Made by a program: the position numbers and the translations under genes. DNA of 6,133 bases from Rugosibacter sp. (GTDB lineage: Bacteria; Pseudomonadota; Gammaproteobacteria; Burkholderiales; Rhodocyclaceae), in contig JALRCC010000238.1 in NCBI GenBank assembly GCA_023257495.1, positions 1-6,133 on the forward strand. The letters are read 5' to 3'. Shown one piece after another: positions 1 to 5,357 of the stretch; position 1 is the first letter of the stretch, and every line of letters starts with the position of its first letter. The notes beneath the pieces were generated by a model. The model was not told the origin of the DNA. It worked only from the letters and a program-made list of their open reading frames with translations, and made no database searches.

Positions 1-1
1 C

Positions 2-94
2 GAGTGCGACAAATTGCAGGGCTTGCGCATGAGCATCGAATACGCGCTTTCAGCATACGACGAACGCCGGATCGATACGGCTAACGTAAAGTAG
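2..94 (+). CDS. C-terminal fragment of an unidentified protein (5' end outside window)
   Basis: A reading frame enters from the left edge and gives 30 residues before TAG at 92-94. The segment runs from ECDKLQGLRM to the C-terminal DTANVK and looks protein-like: mixed charged and hydrophobic residues, helix-compatible, no odd composition. The other frame read here (starting at base 1) stops at 82-84 and is rich in arginine, so this frame is preferred. I do not recognise the family from so short a tail. It is the only gene on the plus strand and converges with the minus-strand genes to its right. An imperfect hairpin begins 8 bases after the stop. Confidence 0.5.
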   Translation, partial: ECDKLQGLRMSIEYALSAYDERRIDTANVK

Positions 95-173
95 CCATCC
101 TATTTGACGGTTTACAAACCATCAAAAGCATCGCTATGGAAAATTTTTTGAGTAATTTTATTTTTGATTTCAT
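81..173 (-). other. possible 30-residue micro-ORF with signal-peptide-like N-terminus
   Basis: An ATG at 171-173 opens a 30-codon frame ending TAG at 81-83. Its product starts MKSKIKLLKKFS followed by the hydrophobic run IAMLLMVC, so it has a lysine-rich n-region and a short hydrophobic core like the start of an exported protein. A perfect AGGAGG lies upstream at 194-199 on this strand, but 20 bases from the ATG, which is too far for normal initiation. The last codons overlap the end of the plus-strand gene antiparallel. The frame could be the broken start of a lost secreted-protein gene, or chance in an A/T-rich stretch. Confidence 0.15.
103..126 (+). terminator. imperfect hairpin just after the left-edge gene
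   Basis: TTTGA (103-107) pairs with TCAAA (122-126) and GGTT (109-112) with AACC (117-120), around a TACA loop with one C-A mismatch. It sits 8 bases past the stop at 94. No T-run follows, so it is at best a weak or factor-assisted 3' end structure. Confidence 0.25.
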
Positions 174-225
174 GATGATAAAAGTTTTTAGTACCTCCTA
201 AAAATCCGCCATGGAACCATCATCC

Positions 226-432
226 TTACCTAGCCCAACGCGGCTTGACCCAATGCACGACAAAATCCGTCTCGAGCATGGCAGCATCCGCACTGAGCAA
301 TGGAATGCCGTTTGGATTAAACAGGTTATTCTGCGTTTTGGCAAACTCCTCCCGCGTGGGTTGGGCGCGGGATGACAAGCCCGCTGGATCGGTTGTGATG
401 CAAAAACTCGGTGCTGATGATACGGTGCGCAT
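226..432 (-). CDS. hypothetical small protein, 68 residues
   Basis: An ATG at 430-432 opens a 68-codon frame ending TAA at 226-228. Of the overlapping frames here it has the most protein-like composition: acidic and hydrophobic residues are balanced (for example TREEFAKTQNNLF and SADAAMLETDFVVHW), whereas the competing frames are rich in Cys, His, Arg or Ser. Third positions are moderately GC-rich. I do not recognise a family, and there is no signal peptide or membrane segment. The ribosome site is weak (only GGA about 9 bases upstream). The start lies just past the terminator of the preceding flavoprotein gene, with little room for a promoter. The frame stays open upstream to TAG at 502-504 but without another usable start. 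It may be a real small gene, or the remnant of a larger one that lost its N-terminus. Confidence 0.35.
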   Translation of the reverse strand: MRTVSSAPSFCITTDPAGLSSRAQPTREEFAKTQNNLFNPNGIPLLSADAAMLETDFVVHWVKPRWAR

Positions 433-449
433 GGTGATTCCGGGGGATG

Positions 450-479
450 AAAATGGTGCGGGGTAATCCGCCCCATTTT
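450..479. terminator. intrinsic terminator, bidirectional in form, after the flavoprotein gene
   Basis: A 12-base stem pairs 450-461 with 468-479 around GGTAAT (462-467), with a single T-C mismatch at 457/472. A T-run (476-481) follows on the plus strand. On the minus strand the hairpin is reached 31 bases after the flavoprotein stop and is followed by a shorter T-run. It would end minus-strand transcription from the flavoprotein gene and could also stop plus-strand read-through. Confidence 0.65.
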
Positions 480-510
480 TTACGCTTCGCGGTTCTGCCA
501 GCTAAATTTT

Positions 511-1764
511 TCAGGCTGCCAGCCAGGCTAGCGCACCTTGTCCGGCAACCTGTCCGCTGGCAAAGCAGGCGGACAATAAATAGCCGCCCGTGGGGGCTTC
601 CCAGTCGAGCATTTCACCTGCACAAAACACGCCGGGTAGCGTGCGCAGCATGAGATGCGAATCCAGCTCGTCGAACAGCACGCCCCCCGCGCTGCTAATG
701 GCCTCATCAATGGGGCGCGGTGCAATCAGGGTAATCGGCAAGGCTTTGATGGCCTGCGCAAGGCGCAATGGATCGGCCAGGGTTTCTGCGGGCAAGACTT
801 CATGCAGCAAGGCCGCCTTGACCCCTTTGATCCCCACCCGGCTTTGCAGATGACTGGCCAGAGAGCGGGCACCACGCGGGTGAGCCACTTCACTGGTAAC
901 GCGTGCCAAGGGCTTGTCGGGCAGCAAATCCAGGGTGAGGGTGAGCTTGCCTTGCGCTGCAATCGTGTCGCGCAAAAGAGCGGAATGCGCGTACATCAGG
1001 CTCCCTTCAAAGCCGCTATCAGAGAGCATGAGCTCGCCTTTGTGCTGATGTGTCTGCCCTGCCGCATCGGTAAATTGCAGGGTAATGGTTTTTAGCGGCT
1101 GCCCGGCAAAGCGGCTGCGTAAGTGGTCACTCCATCCCTTGGCGACATCAAAGCCGCAATTCGCGGGCTGCAATGGCGCAATGTGCACGCCACGTTGTGC
1201 CAATAAGGGAACCCATGCGCCATCCGATCCCAGGCGAGCCCAACTGCCACCGCCCAGGGCAAGCACAGTGACATCTGCTTCAAAATTAACTTCACCATGC
1301 GGTGCCAAGAAATGCAGTGCGCCGCGAGCCGTCCAGCCCAGCCAGCGATGGCGCACATGAAACCTGACACCGGCTGCGCGCAGGCGATGCAGCCAGTGAC
1401 GCAACAGCGGGCCAGCTTTCATCTCTGCAGGAAACACGCGGCCGGACGAGCCAACGAAGGTGGCGATGCCCAGTGCATGAACCCACTCGCGCAAGGCGAG
1501 CGGCGGCATGGCTTCCAATAGCGGGCGAATAGCCGCAGCGCGTGCACCATAGCGTGACAGGAAAGTCTCGAAGGCTTCAGCGTGGGTAATGTTCAACCCG
1601 CCTTTGCCCGCCAGCAAAAACTTGCGGCCGACCGAAGGCATGGCGTCAAACAGATCTACCTGCACCCCGGCTTGGGCCAATACTTCGGCAGCCATCAAGC
1701 CTGCCGGGCCGCCGCCGATAATCACGGCACGGCGGCGATTTCCGCTAGGGGCAACGGATGGCAT
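511..1764 (-). CDS. NAD(P)/FAD-dependent oxidoreductase, HI0933/YhiN-like (TIGR03862-type flavoprotein)
   Basis: The 417-residue product is a complete flavoprotein of about the usual family length. The N-terminal Rossmann fold binds FAD: AVIIGGGPAGLMAAEVL at about 13-29 carries GGGPAG, with an acidic residue ending the second strand (DLFD, 37-40). The family signature GRKFLLAGKGGLNITH follows at 46-61. The C-terminal FAD motif is GVFCAGEMLDWE near 378-389 followed by APTGGYLLSACFASG at 390-404. These features match the HI0933-like family, and the GKGGLN form points to the TIGR03862 subgroup. Its substrate is not established, so I assign no pathway. It is presumably cytosolic, with no signal peptide. 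The ATG at 1764 is chosen because GAGAA precedes it by 8 bases and the Rossmann motif begins soon after. It lies 136 bases downstream of rhlE on the same strand, with a possible promoter in the gap, and is followed by a terminator. High GC, like rhlE. Confidence 0.9.
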   Translation of the reverse strand: MPSVAPSGNRRRAVIIGGGPAGLMAAEVLAQAGVQVDLFDAMPSVGRKFLLAGKGGLNITHAEAFETFLSRYGARAAAIRPLLEAMPPLALREWVHALGIATFVGSSGRVFPAEMKAGPLLRHWLHRLRAAGVRFHVRHRWLGWTARGALHFLAPHGEVNFEADVTVLALGGGSWARLGSDGAWVPLLAQRGVHIAPLQPANCGFDVAKGWSDHLRSRFAGQPLKTITLQFTDAAGQTHQHKGELMLSDSGFEGSLMYAHSALLRDTIAAQGKLTLTLDLLPDKPLARVTSEVAHPRGARSLASHLQSRVGIKGVKAALLHEVLPAETLADPLRLAQAIKALPITLIAPRPIDEAISSAGGVLFDELDSHLMLRTLPGVFCAGEMLDWEAPTGGYLLSACFASGQVAGQGALAWLAA

Positions 1765-1825
1765 GATTGATTCTCGTGAAAAAATTAAACCGTGCCGAGG
1801 TTTTCTGAGGGTTTCGTCACAGTTG

Positions 1826-1852
1826 TGTGCCGTATCACCAGCGCCGACTTTT
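1826..1852 (-). repeat. partial inverted third copy of the dispersed repeat
   Basis: Read on the minus strand, these 27 bases match the core of repeats A and B at 25 of 27 positions. That includes an unbroken 18-base match AAAAGTCGGCGCTGGTGA, also found at 3668-3685 and 5227-5244 on the plus strand. Similarity fades on both sides. It lies in the gap between rhlE and the flavoprotein gene. Confidence 0.6.
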
Positions 1853-1878
1853 AGTCACTGCAAGTTGAGCGACGTCAA
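1850..1878 (-). promoter_or_regulatory. weak candidate promoter for the flavoprotein gene
   Basis: On the minus strand TTGACG (1873-1878) is followed after 17 bases by ACTAAA (1850-1855). The -35 is 5 of 6 to consensus but the -10 is poor. The start point would give a leader of roughly 80 bases. The -10 abuts the partial repeat copy. Read-through from rhlE is an equally good explanation for expression. Confidence 0.2.
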
Positions 1879-1890
1879 GCCAGCGCTGGC
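1879..1890. other. 12-base perfect palindrome just after rhlE
   Basis: GCCAGCGCTGGC is self-complementary and lies 10 bases past the rhlE stop. On the plus strand it is followed by AGGCTGCTTTTT, where AGCC/GGCT can also pair, so it has terminator form only for plus-strand transcripts. No T-run follows it on the minus strand, so it is not a convincing rhlE terminator. It may act as a 3' end stabiliser. Confidence 0.35.
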
Positions 1891-1900
1891 AGGCTGCTTT

Positions 1901-3313
1901 TTAACGCGACCGCTGAGCGGGCTTGGCATCGCGCCCCCCGCCGGAGCGTGATGTGCGTGGCCCGTAGTTGCGCTCGCCTGTGCCCCCCCCGTTTGCACCG
2001 CCGTGTGCACTGCTACCAGTGCGACGGTTTGAACGTTGATTTGCCGCTGAACGCCCCGGACGATTAGCCGATGATGCAGGCTTGTGCCCGGGTGAGCGGG
2101 GCGATGATGCAGGGGAGGGACGTGTTTGTTGCGGCTCAAACCCGGGCAGGATGGACGTATCCAGCTCGCGCTTGAGCAGTCGCTCGATGTCGCGCAGCTG
2201 AATGCGCTCATCAATGCTGACGAGCGATAAAGCTGCGCCGCTTGAGCCAGCGCGACCGGTGCGGCCAATGCGGTGGATATAGTCTTCCGGCACATTCGGC
2301 AGTTCGAAATTCACCACACGTGGCAGGCTGTCGATATCGATACCCCGAGCCGCGATGTCGGTGGCGACCAGTGCGGCAATCTTGCCGGATTTGAAATCAG
2401 CCAGCGCACGGGTACGCGCGTTTTGCGATTTGTTGCCATGCAAAGCGGCAGAGCGGATGCCCGATTGGTCGAGCTTTTTGGACAAGGCGTCAGCCCCGTG
2501 TTTGGTGCGGCAGAACACCAGCACCTGATGCCAGCCGTGCGCCTGGAACAAATGCAGCAGGACATCTTTTTTCTGCGCCTGATCAACGCGAATCACCGAT
2601 TGCGCGACCAGTTCGGCTGGCGCATTGCGGCGTGCCACTTCAACCAGCGCCGGGTTGTTCAGGATCGCATGCGCGAGTTCGCGCACTTCCGGCGCAAAGG
2701 TGGCCGAGAACAACAGATTCTGCCGCTGCTTTGGCAAGCGTTGAATGATCTTGCGAATGTCATTGATGAAACCCATGTCGAACATGCGGTCGGCTTCATC
2801 CAGCACCAGCGTTTGTACTTTGGAAAGATCGACCGTGCGCTGCGACAGATGATCCAGCAGACGGCCGGGCGTGGCGACAAGAATGTCAACGCCACGGCGC
2901 AGGGTTTGAATCTGCGGGTTGACTCCAACGCCGCCATAAATGGCCAGGCTGCGGATGCCAGTGTGCTTGCCGTAGAGGCGCACGCTTTCTTGCACTTGCG
3001 CCGCCAGCTCGCGGGTGGGCACCAGCACCAGCACGCGTGGTGCGGTGTGGGTCAGGCGCTGTAACGGCGTGCTGGGAGTAGCGGGATTTGCTACTGGGTT
3101 TGCTGCGGGGTTTGCTGGATGAGTCAGGCGCTGCAAGAGCGGCAGCACAAAAGCTGCTGTCTTGCCGGTGCCGGTTTGCGCCAGCGCTTCCAGGTCGCGT
3201 CCGGCGAGCACGTGGGGAATGGCCTGAGCCTGAATCGGTGTCGGTGTGGTGTAGCCCTGTTCGCCAATGGCTCGCAGGAGCTCGGGCGAAAGCCCAAGTT
3301 CGGTGAACTGCAT
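1901..3313 (-). CDS. rhlE: ATP-dependent DEAD-box RNA helicase, RhlE family
   Basis: The 470-residue product has the full DEAD-box core in order: Q motif (F3 and YTTPTPIQ 21-28), motif I AQTGTGKT (45-52), PTRELA (99-104), GG (127-128), TPGR (148-151), DEAD (172-175), SAT (203-205), [10 protein letters not shown] (264-273), motif [12 protein letters not shown] (317-327) and motif [12 protein letters not shown] (347-356). All catalytic residues are present. The tail from about 395 is a disordered Arg/Ser/Gly/Pro-rich basic extension, typical of RhlE, that would hold RNA non-specifically. The family unwinds short RNA duplexes using ATP, in ribosome maturation and cold adaptation. The ATG at 3313 is supported by AGAGG 9 bases upstream and by the Q motif starting at residue 3. 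Unusual points are a repeat-rich Asn/Pro/Ala insertion between motifs I and Ia (about 64-88) and an 8-G tract in the tail coding sequence. No clear promoter is visible upstream. Confidence 0.95.
   Translation of the reverse strand: MQFTELGLSPELLRAIGEQGYTTPTPIQAQAIPHVLAGRDLEALAQTGTGKTAAFVLPLLQRLTHPANPAANPVANPATPSTPLQRLTHTAPRVLVLVPTRELAAQVQESVRLYGKHTGIRSLAIYGGVGVNPQIQTLRRGVDILVATPGRLLDHLSQRTVDLSKVQTLVLDEADRMFDMGFINDIRKIIQRLPKQRQNLLFSATFAPEVRELAHAILNNPALVEVARRNAPAELVAQSVIRVDQAQKKDVLLHLFQAHGWHQVLVFCRTKHGADALSKKLDQSGIRSAALHGNKSQNARTRALADFKSGKIAALVATDIAARGIDIDSLPRVVNFELPNVPEDYIHRIGRTGRAGSSGAALSLVSIDERIQLRDIERLLKRELDTSILPGFEPQQTRPSPASSPRSPGHKPASSANRPGRSAANQRSNRRTGSSAHGGANGGGTGERNYGPRTSRSGGGRDAKPAQRSR
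3044..3136 (-). repeat. in-frame short repeats in rhlE between helicase motifs I and Ia
   Basis: GTCAGGCGCTG occurs at 3051-3061 and 3123-3133, exactly 72 bases apart, so LQRLTH appears twice with a 24-residue period. Between them are three degenerate 12-base units at 3083-3094, 3095-3106 and 3107-3118, sharing the core GG-TTTGCT. They encode the Asn-Pro-Ala/Val run of residues ~68-78. All units are multiples of three, so the frame is kept. This looks like a tandem duplication that expanded a surface loop. Confidence 0.7.
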
Positions 3314-3412
3314 GTTTAATTACCTCTGAAGCCGACCGGCCGCGCTGTGGTATTCAGTGCAACTCAGTCCGGACGGAAACTTCTATGGGGTTGAAACCGG
3401 AGAAACGCATGA

Positions 3413-3431
3413 GCCCGAGCATAAAGCGGGC
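3413..3431. other. hairpin in the region upstream of rhlE
   Basis: GCCCG (3413-3417) pairs with CGGGC (3427-3431) around a nine-base loop. CAT before the left arm and ATG after the right arm could extend the pairing with a two-base bulge. It lies about 100 bases upstream of the rhlE start. If rhlE has a long leader this would be in it, but no promoter could be placed. The rest of 3314-3575 holds no gene or repeat that I can support. Confidence 0.25.
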
Positions 3432-3575
3432 ATGAGGCAGTTTGCATCAGGTACGGCAGGGGACTGAATCGCAGCCGTTTAGAGAGTGAAACAGGGCCAC
3501 AATGTACCACAGATCAGGGTTTGGCGCTAGCAGCTTCAACGCGAAGAGCTGAATTAATCAGCGCTTGATACCTCA

Positions 3576-3713
3576 CAATGGCCAGTGTGACCAGTGCCGC
3601 GACCCCAATGCGTTGCATGCCAAAAGTGCCGACAGCCCGGGAAGCAAATGCTAGATTGCGCTTTCTGAAAAGTCGGCGCTGGTGAGACGGCGCAAGAAGA
3701 ATCATTTCTCCGG
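3576..3713 (+). repeat. dispersed repeat, copy A
   Basis: This ~138-base segment aligns with copy B at 5138-5272 in the same orientation. The last 60 bases (3654-3713) match 5213-5272 at 59 of 60 positions, the one difference being T3666 versus C5225. The preceding part is more diverged but still alignable: CAATGGC at 3576, TGCATGCC at 3614-3621, GACAGC at 3631 and GCAAATGC at 3644-3651, with small length differences. It ends at the A-tract of the lipoprotein terminator. A 63-codon minus-strand frame across it (3514-3705) is not kept in copy B, so the repeat is probably non-coding. Confidence 0.85.
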
Positions 3714-3724
3714 GAAAAACAAAA

Positions 3725-3750
3725 AAAGGCGCGACATATTTCGCGCCTTT
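3725..3750 (-). terminator. intrinsic terminator of the small lipoprotein gene
   Basis: A perfect 10-base stem, AAAGGCGCGA (3725-3734) with TCGCGCCTTT (3741-3750), closes a CATATT loop. On the minus strand it is followed by a run of seven T, then G and five more T, which is a strong intrinsic terminator 33 bases after the lipoprotein stop. On the plus strand the trailing T-run is only three bases. Confidence 0.85.
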
Positions 3751-3783
3751 GTTGAGTGCAGTGTTGGCACGATTGTCAGAAGG

Positions 3784-4221
3784 TCAATTTTTTTGAGCTA
3801 TTTTATCTTGGGTCTTCTTGTCAACCACGACTGATTCGCCCATTTTCACCGGCAATTGATTTGGGTAGTCGTAGCCCGTGCCTTTGTTGTGATCGATGAG
3901 CGCGCCAACACCACCACCAAAGACGATGTTGCCCCACATTGAGCCCGCCGCACGAGAAATGGCTTTTAGTAAACCATCCGGCATCCCCTCGTTTTTGCAG
4001 ACGACATCAAGGTCTTCTCCAGACTTTCGGACTGAAACATTTGCGGGGGCTTTTGCATCCCAACTACCTTTGTCATTTTTTAGCTGGCACGTTGCGTCAA
4101 CTGGTTGTCCTTGATAAGTTGCAGTGAGCGCTAAAGATTGATCGTTGCTCTGGGTGATACTGGCGCAACCGACGTTCGTGACTGCGGCGGTAAAAGCAAT
4201 GACGTAGAGGCTGGTCTTCAT
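3784..4221 (-). CDS. small lipoprotein of unknown function, Gly-rich C-terminal motif
   Basis: The 145-residue product begins with a short signal peptide and a lipobox-like NVGC, making Cys19 the likely lipidated residue. The residue at -3 is Asn rather than the usual Leu, so processing is less certain than for its neighbour. The mature part has a beta-rich domain with QPVDATCQLKNDKGSW (39-54), VSVRKSGEDLDVVC (62-75), two cysteines (45, 75) that could pair, then the glycine-rich GNIVFGGGVGALIDHNKG (97-114) and YDYPNQLPVKM (117-127). This order (variable Cys-containing strands, basic VRKS, GN-GG-IGA-iDh-G-YdYP) resembles a widespread proteobacterial cell-envelope lipoprotein family without known function; that is from memory, not a search. 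The start is set by AAGGAG five bases before the ATG. It lies 150 bases downstream of the TPR lipoprotein on the same strand and may be cotranscribed with it. More A/T-rich than rhlE. Confidence 0.8.
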   Translation of the reverse strand: MKTSLYVIAFTAAVTNVGCASITQSNDQSLALTATYQGQPVDATCQLKNDKGSWDAKAPANVSVRKSGEDLDVVCKNEGMPDGLLKAISRAAGSMWGNIVFGGGVGALIDHNKGTGYDYPNQLPVKMGESVVVDKKTQDKIAQKN

Positions 4222-4269
4222 TAAAACTCCTTTGGTTGGTTAATGAGAGGGTGGTGCTGATTTCAAGGT

Positions 4270-4299
4270 GACCTGCTGGTGCGGCTGTTCGTGCAGGTC
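4270..4299. other. inverted repeat upstream of the small lipoprotein gene
   Basis: GACCTGC (4270-4276) and GCAGGTC (4293-4299) are perfect inverted repeats separated by 16 bases, about 50 bases before the lipoprotein start. They could form a leader hairpin or an operator. The absence of a T-run argues against a terminator for the TPR gene. No convincing promoter was found in 4222-4371. Confidence 0.3.
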
Positions 4300-4371
4300 G
4301 GTGGAAGGCAGTTTGATAAGTAGCCGAGCGGCTATGCCACGAAGCGTCTCTTTCAACTGATAGGCCATACC

Positions 4372-4986
4372 TTATGTGCAGCCCACCAGTTTTTTCTGGC
4401 CCTCAAGCAACTCTGGAATAGAGCCAGTCGGTGAGTATGGTTTAGCTTTTGGATGGCGATTAATATTTTCGTTATATGCCTCCAGCGCTTGATCGTAGAA
4501 GGCACACGATTTTTTTCGGTCATCAAGTCGATATGCGGACCACCCCATGTTGAAATAGACATTGGTCAATAAATCAAATTGATTTGCTTCACGTAGTTTT
4601 GATTCCGCGAGGGCATAGTATTCGAGGGCTTTTGAGTAATATTCGGATGCCTTCTCTATTCGATTTTCAAAAGTAACTGACGTATCTTGAAACCCGTGCT
4701 CGCGGTAGAACTTTTGCCACTTGCCAGTAACAGATGGCGAAAGTAGGAGGTCTGCGTATTCACGATGAGCGTTGCCGAGGCCGTGGAAGTCACGTTGCTC
4801 TTGATAGATAACGATGGCTTCCCGAATCAATCTTTCTGCAAGCAATGGCCGGTCTTGACGCATAAATAGATATTCCGCGTCATTCAGCTTCGTGAGTGGA
4901 TCAGAACTTGTAATAACTCCGACACCAGCGCAACCTGACAGTAGTAAAAAAACACTTAATACTGTCGAGAGAAGAGTAGTGCGCAT
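4372..4986 (-). CDS. TPR-like lipoprotein of unknown function
   Basis: The 204-residue product has a canonical lipoprotein signal: MRT, a hydrophobic run, then LLSGCA with Cys19 as the lipidation site. The mature protein is strongly helical with tetratricopeptide-like repeats: residues about 34-82 (LNDAEYLFMRQDRPLLAERL, then GNAHREYADLLL), about 111-130 (EKASEYYSKALEYYALAESK) and about 136-172 (FNMGWSAYRLDDRKKSCAFY, then DQALEAYNEN). Such repeats usually bind protein partners, so an envelope-anchored adaptor or assembly role is plausible but not shown. AAGGAG lies five bases before the ATG, the same arrangement as in the neighbouring lipoprotein. A good promoter lies about 60 bases upstream. 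No strong terminator follows, so transcription may continue into the small lipoprotein gene. A second cysteine near the C-terminus (VGCT) has no obvious role. More A/T-rich than rhlE. Confidence 0.85.
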   Translation of the reverse strand: MRTTLLSTVLSVFLLLSGCAGVGVITSSDPLTKLNDAEYLFMRQDRPLLAERLIREAIVIYQEQRDFHGLGNAHREYADLLLSPSVTGKWQKFYREHGFQDTSVTFENRIEKASEYYSKALEYYALAESKLREANQFDLLTNVYFNMGWSAYRLDDRKKSCAFYDQALEAYNENINRHPKAKPYSPTGSIPELLEGQKKLVGCT

Positions 4987-5042
4987 GGATACTCCTTTTA
5001 GAATTCATAACGACGCTGCATACAGCATATTTTCATGACGGC

Positions 5043-5071
5043 AGTATGTTGTTACCCAAATGGAATGTCAA
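5043..5071 (-). promoter_or_regulatory. sigma70-type promoter for the TPR lipoprotein gene
   Basis: On the minus strand a perfect -35 TTGACA (5066-5071) is followed after exactly 17 bases by CATACT (5043-5048), 4 of 6 to the -10 consensus. The start point would be near 5036, giving a leader of about 50 bases before the ATG at 4986. It is the best promoter in the window. Confidence 0.6.
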
Positions 5072-5077
5072 GGCGTC

Positions 5078-5092
5078 AGTACCATTGGTACT
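5078..5092. promoter_or_regulatory. operator-like dyad upstream of the TPR lipoprotein promoter
   Basis: AGTACC (5078-5083) and GGTACT (5087-5092) form a perfect 6-base inverted repeat around ATT. The dyad lies six bases upstream of the -35, where an activator or repressor could bind. No regulator gene is present in the window, so its partner is unknown and it may be chance. Confidence 0.35.
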
Positions 5093-5137
5093 ATGGTTGG
5101 ACGCTGTGAGTTGCATTATGGAGCGTGTGAAACCCGG

Positions 5138-5272
5138 CAATGGCAGGCGTGACAAGAATCCCATCTTGGCTGCATGCCGATTATCCGGCGACAGCGCAGG
5201 AGGCAAATGCCCGATTGCGCTTTCCGAAAAGTCGGCGCTGGTGAGACGGCGCAAGAAGAATCATTTCTCCGG
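5138..5272 (+). repeat. dispersed repeat, copy B
   Basis: This is the second full copy of the element at 3576-3713, in direct orientation about 1.56 kb away. The 60-base core 5213-5272 differs from copy A by one base. The first ~75 bases are diverged, with a two-base length difference after TGCATGCC (5171-5178). It stops at the A-run that begins the 5275-5307 terminator. The core can fold as GCG, a CTTT bulge, then CCGA-AAAG-TCGG, then CGC; the one base difference from copy A turns a C-G pair into U-G and keeps the stem. A plus-strand open frame through this copy is broken by TAG in copy A, so coding is unlikely. Confidence 0.85.
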
Positions 5273-5274
5273 AA

Positions 5275-5307
5275 AAAAATGGCGCGGGGGTCTCCCGCGC
5301 CATTTTT
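5275..5307. terminator. strong bidirectional intrinsic terminator
   Basis: A perfect 14-base stem pairs AAAAATGGCGCGGG (5275-5288) with CCCGCGCCATTTTT (5294-5307) around GGTCT. T-runs follow on both strands, so it would end the dehydrogenase-like gene on the minus strand (51 bases past its stop) and any plus-strand transcript coming through repeat B. Confidence 0.9.
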
Positions 5308-5357
5308 ATGCCTTGCGGAGTGTGTCCCCTCAAAGCATTTTTTGGGTGGCCAGCAGA

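Noticed and set aside
245..466. 73-codon plus-strand frame
   Set aside because: It needs a TTG start with no ribosome site and ends inside the terminator stem. No family was recognised.
198..476. 92-codon minus-strand frame rich in His, Pro, Arg and Cys
   Set aside because: Its composition is unlike a natural protein and it runs through the terminator hairpin. The overlapping frame 226-432 is more plausible.
655..1095. 146-codon plus-strand frame
   Set aside because: It is antisense to the well-supported flavoprotein gene.
2273..3064. 263-codon plus-strand open frame
   Set aside because: It lies wholly antisense to rhlE, whose complete DEAD-box motif set makes the minus strand the coding one. 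Long antisense frames are common in GC-rich genes.
3397..3405. CCGGAGAAA upstream of rhlE, matching the end of the repeat core in inverted form
   Set aside because: Only nine bases match and similarity stops at once, so chance is sufficient.
3514..3705. 63-codon minus-strand frame across repeat A
   Set aside because: The same frame in copy B is ended early by a stop caused by a small length difference. It has no good ribosome site and is best explained by the repeat.
4321..4334. Small inverted repeat after the TPR lipoprotein stop
   Set aside because: The stem is five or six bases with a tiny loop and no T-run on the minus strand, so it is not a convincing terminator.
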